A program made the translations under genes and the position numbers. Under the pieces are notes generated by a model. That model worked only from the letters and a program-made list of their open reading frames with translations. It was not told the origin of the DNA and did no database searches. Of a stretch of 8,516 nt of DNA, positions 5,593 to 8,516 are shown in pieces (the first letter of the stretch is position 1; the number at the start of each line of letters is the position of its first letter). Source of the DNA: Armatimonadota bacterium (lineage in GTDB: Bacteria > Armatimonadota > Zipacnadia > Zipacnadales > VGFC01); contig VGFB01000118.1 of assembly GCA_016869015.1 (NCBI GenBank), positions 1-8,516 on the forward strand, read 5' to 3'.

Positions 5593-8516
5593 ATGCGCAA
5601 GTGGCTGCTGTTACCGTTCACCGGGTTGCTCCTGCTGCCGTTCGCCGCCGGGGCTCCGGCCTGGTGTGACACGAACGCTCAGGAGGTGGATGAGGACAAC
5701 TCGCTGACCTCCGACCTCGTGACCCCGCACAAGCCGTGGGGGCGCAGCCATGTCGGGGGGCGTGTTCGGGCGCTGTTCTTCGTCTACACCGGGCCCTACG
5801 AGGGGACTTGGGAGGACACGGGAACGCGCGTGCGGCAGGCCGTGGAACTGGCCCAGCGCTTCGACCTGGAGGCCGAGGCGGTCCTCATCTGCGGCCAGGG
5901 CGCCGGGAAGTGGAACTTCCACGGCGTCGCGTTGGGCGAGGCCCGCGCCGAGCGCGTCCTGGAGAAGCCGTATGACCTCTACTGCCTCGCGGGCATCGGG
6001 ATGGACAAGCTCCCCGCCAAGCTGCAGTACCTCATCCTCAAGCAAGTTGCCGCCGGCGCCGGATTGCTGTGCTGCGGGCCCGGGGCGAGCGAGTTCATGG
6101 TCGACCGGCGGCGCATCAACCCCACGCCCTCCGTCCTCACGGACGCCATTCCGACGCTCGGGGGGAAGGCCGCGGGCGAGATGGTCTCCGCCTACCACCT
6201 CGGCAAGGGCCGCGGCGTGTGGCTCAACTACGCGGCCTACGCGCTCGCGCCGATGCAGGCGTTCAGTTGGCGCGCGGTCGCCGAGTTCGATTACTGGATG
6301 CTCCTCGTCGGCCGCGCGGCGTTGTGGGCGGCGGGTCGCGAGGGCGAGGTGAGCGTGGACGCGGTGCTCGGGCCGCAGGCGTTGGTGCAGGAGCGCGAGG
6401 TCCTGCCGACCGCCGGCGAGGTCGCGCTGAGCACGCGCGGCGAGAAGCCGATAGAGGCCACCGTCGCGCTCGAGCTGTGCCGTGCGGATGACGCTCAGCG
6501 CACAAGCCTCGGCGAGGCCAAGGTCACGATCGCGCCCGGCGAGGCGACTCGGGTTCCGGTGGAGCTGCCCCGCGTGCGGGCGGGCGACTACTTCGTGGAC
6601 GCGGTCGTGAAGTCGAGTCGGGGCGTCGAGGCGTTCGGCGCGGGGACGCTGACGGTGCAGAGCCCGGTCGGCATCGGGGAAGTGCTGGTCGAGGGCAGCT
6701 TCGTCGAGGTCGGCGAGGCGATCCACGGAGCGGTGACCCTGCGCGGCGCCCCCCCGGCGGGGAGCGTGCTGCAGGTCCGGCTGCGCGACAGCTACGGCCG
6801 CATCCTGCAGCAACACGACACGCCGCCGGCCGCCGGACAGGCCGAAGTGACCTTCGACTACGAGGCCGACGCCTTCGCCACGAACTGGATGCGCGCCGAG
6901 GCCGCGCTGCTGGTCGACGGCGTGGAGGTGGAGGTGAAGCAGGCCTCCTTCAGCGTGCCCAAGCGCCGGCAGGGGCAGCACAACTTCGTGATGTGGGACG
7001 CGCCGATGGATGTGTTGGGTCCCTACGCCTGGCGGCAACTGCAGGAGGCGGGCATGACCGTCTCACTGATCGGCAGCATGGGCGCGGAGGCGCGCCCGAT
7101 CCCCGCCTCCCTGCACGCCTGCGACGCGACGGTCGCCCCGTACAGCACCCGCATTCTCGACCCCAAGGATGACCAGGGCTTCATGCTGCCCGTCTGCTGG
7201 AACGACGAGCCGGCGGTGACGGAGCACGTACAGAAGATCGTCGACGGTCAGAGGAACCTGCGGGAGCAGGGCGTCTTCGTCTACTCGTTGGGCGATGAGG
7301 GCGTCACCAAGGGCTGCTGCGTGCATCCCGCGTGCATCGACACCTACCGGCAGTGGCTGGCCGAGCGGTACGGCGCGATTGAGCAGCTGAACGCCTCGTG
7401 GGACACGACCTACGGCTCCTTCGAGCAGGTCGACCTGCTGGACCGCAGCGACAACATGGAAGCCGCCGCCCTCAAGACCTGTCCGCCTCGCTGGTACGAC
7501 CGCCAGGCGTTCGCGCGCTGGAACCTGAGCCACTACGTGGGCCGCTACGTGGAGGCGTACAGCCGCCTCGACCCGCACGCGCTCACCGGCTACGAGGGCA
7601 CGGGCGGCTTCGGCGACGACTACGACGCGATGCTGACCACGAACCAGTTCTACGGACCCTACCCCGACATCGGCGACGACATCGTCCGCTCGGCCTTCGC
7701 CCGCGACCGGGTCCGCTCGAACTGGATGGGCTACAGCAAGACGGGCGACGCCCTCTCCGACGCCGCCTGGCGGATGGTCATGAAGGGCATGGACAGCATC
7801 TGGTTCTGGATGTGGTCGGGCATCGGGGACTGGCGCGGGTACCTGCGGCCGACGCTGGACTTCTGGCCGGCTACCCAGGACCTGATGGAGGAGATGCGCC
7901 CGGTCCACCGGGGCCTTGGGGACCTTCTGCTGCAGTCCGAGATGGCTCACAGCGGGATCGCGGTCTTCTACTCCCTGCCCTCGGCGCTCTCGCACCAACT
8001 CGAGAACGGGCGCGAGTTCGTCAACGCCCAATCGGCGCACGAGACGTGGACCCAACTCACCTATGAGCTCGGCCTCGACTTCCGCTACCTCACCAGCGGA
8101 ATGCTGAAGAGCGGCGCGCTCGACCCGAAGGAGTTCCGGGTCCTGGTTCTCCCGATGACTCAGGCGATCAGCCCGGAGGAGGCGGAGGTCATTCGGGGCT
8201 TCGCCCAAGCCGGCGGGACGGTGATCGCCGATGTGCGTCCGGGCATCTACGACGGTCACTGCAAACCGATCGCGCCGGGCGCGCTGGACGACCTGTTTGG
8301 CATCCGCCGGACCGGACGCGGCAAGGCGGCCGACGAGCCGGCGTCCCTCGGCGCCTCGCTGAAGGGCCGGAGCCTCAGCGCGGAGCTGCCCAAGGCCCGG
8401 GTCGACACGGAGGTCGCGGCCGACAGCGCGCAGGCTCTGGGGCACGTGGGCGAGACGCCCGTCATGCTCGTGAACGAGGTGGGCGCCGGGCGCGCCGTGC
8501 TGCTGAACTTCCAGTT
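5593..8516 (+). CDS. Secreted multidomain GH42-like glycosidase-family protein (3' end beyond window)
   Basis: The frame is open from ATG 5593 to the window edge: 974 residues seen, no stop. Layout: signal peptide 1-23; a GATase1/ThuA-like alpha-beta domain at about 57-255 (RALFFVYTGP, YCLAGIG, GLLCCGPGA); two beta-sandwich, Ig-like regions at about 275-358 and 359-460; a GH42-like barrel at about 461-800; and a GH42 trimerisation domain from about 830 (FRVLVLPMTQAISPEE at 848-863, AGGTVIAD at 873-880). In the barrel, SLGDEG (565-570) followed by HPACIDTYRQWLAERYG (578-594) matches the GH42 acid/base region, so E569 is the likely acid/base, though the usual Asn before it is Asp. No Glu occurs between E668 and E766, where the nucleophile is expected. 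C575, C576 and C581 recall the GH42 zinc-cysteine cluster. It may be a beta-galactosidase-like enzyme with a changed mechanism or a glycan-binding pseudoenzyme. It follows the CBM9-like gene in the same unit. Confidence 0.88.
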   Translation, partial: MRKWLLLPFTGLLLLPFAAGAPAWCDTNAQEVDEDNSLTSDLVTPHKPWGRSHVGGRVRALFFVYTGPYEGTWEDTGTRVRQAVELAQRFDLEAEAVLICGQGAGKWNFHGVALGEARAERVLEKPYDLYCLAGIGMDKLPAKLQYLILKQVAAGAGLLCCGPGASEFMVDRRRINPTPSVLTDAIPTLGGKAAGEMVSAYHLGKGRGVWLNYAAYALAPMQAFSWRAVAEFDYWMLLVGRAALWAAGREGEVSVDAVLGPQALVQEREVLPTAGEVALSTRGEKPIEATVALELCRADDAQRTSLGEAKVTIAPGEATRVPVELPRVRAGDYFVDAVVKSSRGVEAFGAGTLTVQSPVGIGEVLVEGSFVEVGEAIHGAVTLRGAPPAGSVLQVRLRDSYGRILQQHDTPPAAGQAEVTFDYEADAFATNWMRAEAALLVDGVEVEVKQASFSVPKRRQGQHNFVMWDAPMDVLGPYAWRQLQEAGMTVSLIGSMGAEARPIPASLHACDATVAPYSTRILDPKDDQGFMLPVCWNDEPAVTEHVQKIVDGQRNLREQGVFVYSLGDEGVTKGCCVHPACIDTYRQWLAERYGAIEQLNASWDTTYGSFEQVDLLDRSDNMEAAALKTCPPRWYDRQAFARWNLSHYVGRYVEAYSRLDPHALTGYEGTGGFGDDYDAMLTTNQFYGPYPDIGDDIVRSAFARDRVRSNWMGYSKTGDALSDAAWRMVMKGMDSIWFWMWSGIGDWRGYLRPTLDFWPATQDLMEEMRPVHRGLGDLLLQSEMAHSGIAVFYSLPSALSHQLENGREFVNAQSAHETWTQLTYELGLDFRYLTSGMLKSGALDPKEFRVLVLPMTQAISPEEAEVIRGFAQAGGTVIADVRPGIYDGHCKPIAPGALDDLFGIRRTGRGKAADEPASLGASLKGRSLSAELPKARVDTEVAADSAQALGHVGETPVMLVNEVGAGRAVLLNFQ

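Noticed and set aside
5611..7038. Long open frame on the minus strand (475 codons)
   Set aside because: Fully antisense to the GH42-like gene; its translation is rich in His, Arg, Val and Leu with no domain, as expected for a shadow frame in GC-rich DNA.
7063..8445. Long open frame on the minus strand (460 codons)
   Set aside because: Also antisense to the GH42-like gene, with the same biased composition and no recognisable motif.

Overview
The window is very GC-rich and densely coding, with good Shine-Dalgarno sites before several genes. It has secreted, multidomain carbohydrate-related proteins and beta-propeller proteins. This fits a free-living, polysaccharide-degrading bacterium of the Planctomycetota/Armatimonadota kind, probably a chromosome or metagenome contig. 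The lineage is an inference from gene style only. I see no RNA genes, CRISPR arrays, insertion sequences or other mobile elements.

Two gene sets diverge from a 117-base gap (4471-4587). Leftwards (minus strand) four genes are packed head to tail with gaps or overlaps of 14, -20 and -41 bases: a signal-anchored propeller-like protein (3403-4470), a membrane-anchored six-bladed NHL-repeat propeller (2153-3388), an ABC-2-type ATPase (1273-2172), and an ABC-2-type permease that continues into a thioredoxin-fold domain (3-1313). The permease domain lacks the CxxC active site and, by the positive-inside rule, should lie outside the cytoplasm. The set looks like one operon for an ABC exporter or membrane machine with two extracytoplasmic propeller partners. 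Its substrate cannot be read from the sequence.

Rightwards (plus strand) two genes 21 bases apart encode secreted proteins: a CBM9-like carbohydrate-binding protein with a helical tail (4588-5571), and a very large protein (from 5593, running off the right edge) with a signal peptide, a GATase1-like domain, two beta-sandwich regions, a GH42-like barrel and a GH42-type trimerisation domain. The barrel keeps the likely acid/base glutamate but has no glutamate where the GH42 nucleophile should be. These two genes probably work on a glycan outside the cell.

The points most worth a second look are the redox-dead thioredoxin-fold/ABC permease fusion beside an NHL propeller (a pairing otherwise seen fused in NHLRC2-type proteins), and the GH42-like protein with an altered active site.
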